DNA from: an uncultured Lachnospiraceae bacterium
GTDB taxonomy: Bacteria > Bacillota > Clostridia > Lachnospirales > Lachnospiraceae
DNA length: 13,945 nt
Assembly (NCBI GenBank): GCA_947174615.1
Contig: CAMWJQ010000046.1
Location: 1 to 13,945, forward strand
Direction: 5' to 3'
Part shown: piece by piece, positions 13,398 to 13,945 of the stretch
Numbering within the stretch: the stretch's first letter is position 1
How the letters are laid out: every line of letters starts with the position of its first letter
Translations under genes and position numbers: made by a program
Notes under the pieces: generated by a model
What the model was told of the DNA's origin: nothing
The model's input: the letters and a program-made list of their open reading frames with translations, nothing else
Database searches by the model: none

Positions 13398-13945
13398 TCA
13401 CCCTACCTGCCCCTGAATCTGCCCATAAAATCCCAGCAGGTTATCCATGTACTGCCGTTTGGTTTCCATCGACGGATGTACATAGCGGTTTAGCGTAATC
13501 TGGACATCGGAATGCCCTAAAATCTCACTGAGGCTCTTGACATCAGTCCCGCCTTCGATACAGTTTGTCGAGAAAGTATGGCGCAGGATATGGAAATGCT
13601 TGTCGGAAAGCGCCGCTTCCTTTAATAATTTTTTAAAATGATACTGCAGACGCTTTGGCTCTAGCGGTTTGTCGCCGCCAAAGACATATTCCTTGTCATT
13701 TTGAAAGCTTGTAAGCAGCTCCAGCGCCGTGCCCGACATCGGGATCTCACGCTGGGAGTACGGGCTTTTGGGAATCATCTCTGTCAAAATCGTCTTGGTT
13801 TCGTGCCCTTCGACATACAGGCGCTGTACGGTTCTGTTGACCGTTAAGATTCTGTTCTCAAAGTCGATGTCACTCCATTTGAGTGCGCAGAGTTCACCCA
13901 GACGCAGACCTGTAAACAGGCACATCAGCACTGCCATCTTGAAGC
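13398..13945 (-). CDS. Tyrosine recombinase/integrase Int2, partial at window edge
   Basis: These are the last 182 or so codons of a second integrase; the frame stays open to the right edge, so the 5' part lies outside. The Met at 13937 aligns with an internal position of Int1 and is not a real start. The catalytic domain is intact: TGLRLGEL (Arg), PKSPYSQREIPM (Lys), HILRHTF (His and Arg), LGHSDVQ (His) and LNRYVHPS (Tyr nucleophile). It aligns along its whole visible length with Int1 without large gaps, including the shared GGDKPLEP, TNC-EGG-DVKSLSEILGHSDVQ and closing GQIQGQ-G segments. The two are therefore close paralogues in tandem on the same strand. A terminator follows at 13258-13305. 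Confidence 0.92.
   Translation of the reverse strand, partial: FKMAVLMCLFTGLRLGELCALKWSDIDFENRILTVNRTVQRLYVEGHETKTILTEMIPKSPYSQREIPMSGTALELLTSFQNDKEYVFGGDKPLEPKRLQYHFKKLLKEAALSDKHFHILRHTFSTNCIEGGTDVKSLSEILGHSDVQITLNRYVHPSMETKRQYMDNLLGFYGQIQGQVG

Noticed and set aside
11870..13945. Integrative element or prophage with defined attL/attR
   Set aside because: Only integrase genes are present: no excisionase, relaxase or phage structural genes, and no tRNA att site in the window. An invertible segment fits the inverted repeats better.
1..13945. CRISPR arrays, rRNA and tRNA genes
   Set aside because: There are no regularly spaced direct repeats with unique spacers, and no tRNA cloverleaf or rRNA-like conserved stretch was seen on either strand.

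Overview
The window looks like an accessory or variable region of a low-to-mid-GC Gram-positive anaerobe, most likely a Clostridia/Lachnospiraceae-type genome. The evidence is AT-rich intergenic DNA, strong AGGAGG-type ribosome binding sites, signal peptides of Gram-positive style, Tn916-like integrases and an IS605-type TnpB relative. This placement is inferred from sequence style, not from a search. Every gene I can support is on the minus strand.

Layout, in transcription order from right to left. (1) 13.9-13.4 kb: 3' part of a tyrosine recombinase (Int2). (2) 13.25-11.8 kb: a second, full-length recombinase (Int1) lying between two copies of one 26-bp palindromic sequence in inverted orientation. 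Each copy has the arm-spacer-arm form of a recombinase core site. (3) 11.7-10.36 kb: an intact TnpB-family protein in which all three RuvC catalytic positions appear to be replaced (D to H, E to T, D to S), followed by a hairpin-bearing region that could be its guide RNA. (4) 10.03-8.66 kb: a transferase-like protein resembling CDP-glycerol glycerophosphotransferase relatives. (5) 8.35-6.63 kb: a single-pass membrane protein and a secreted protein, ending in a clear terminator. (6) 6.52-0.19 kb: a six-gene operon. It opens with a secreted Ser/Thr/Glu-rich repeat protein that is translationally coupled to sugar genes: a VioA-like aminotransferase, a WbqC-like protein, a second DegT-type aminotransferase, an extended SDR and a CatB-like acyltransferase.

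How it may work together. The left operon makes a modified (probably N-acylated) amino-deoxy sugar nucleotide and encodes a Thr/Ser-rich secreted protein in the same transcript, which suggests a surface glycan or glycoprotein cassette. The right side has the parts of a DNA-inversion switch. In the orientation given, an extended -10 promoter upstream of Int1 fires rightward into a terminator formed by the outer half of the right site. If the segment inverted, the same promoter would point at the nuclease-dead TnpB gene, and the hybrid site would lack the U-tract. A recombinase-controlled, RNA-guided regulator (TldR-like) next to surface-structure genes is the most interesting hypothesis in the window. 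The dead active site and the inverted repeats are read directly from the sequence. The switching, the guide RNA and any target are inference.
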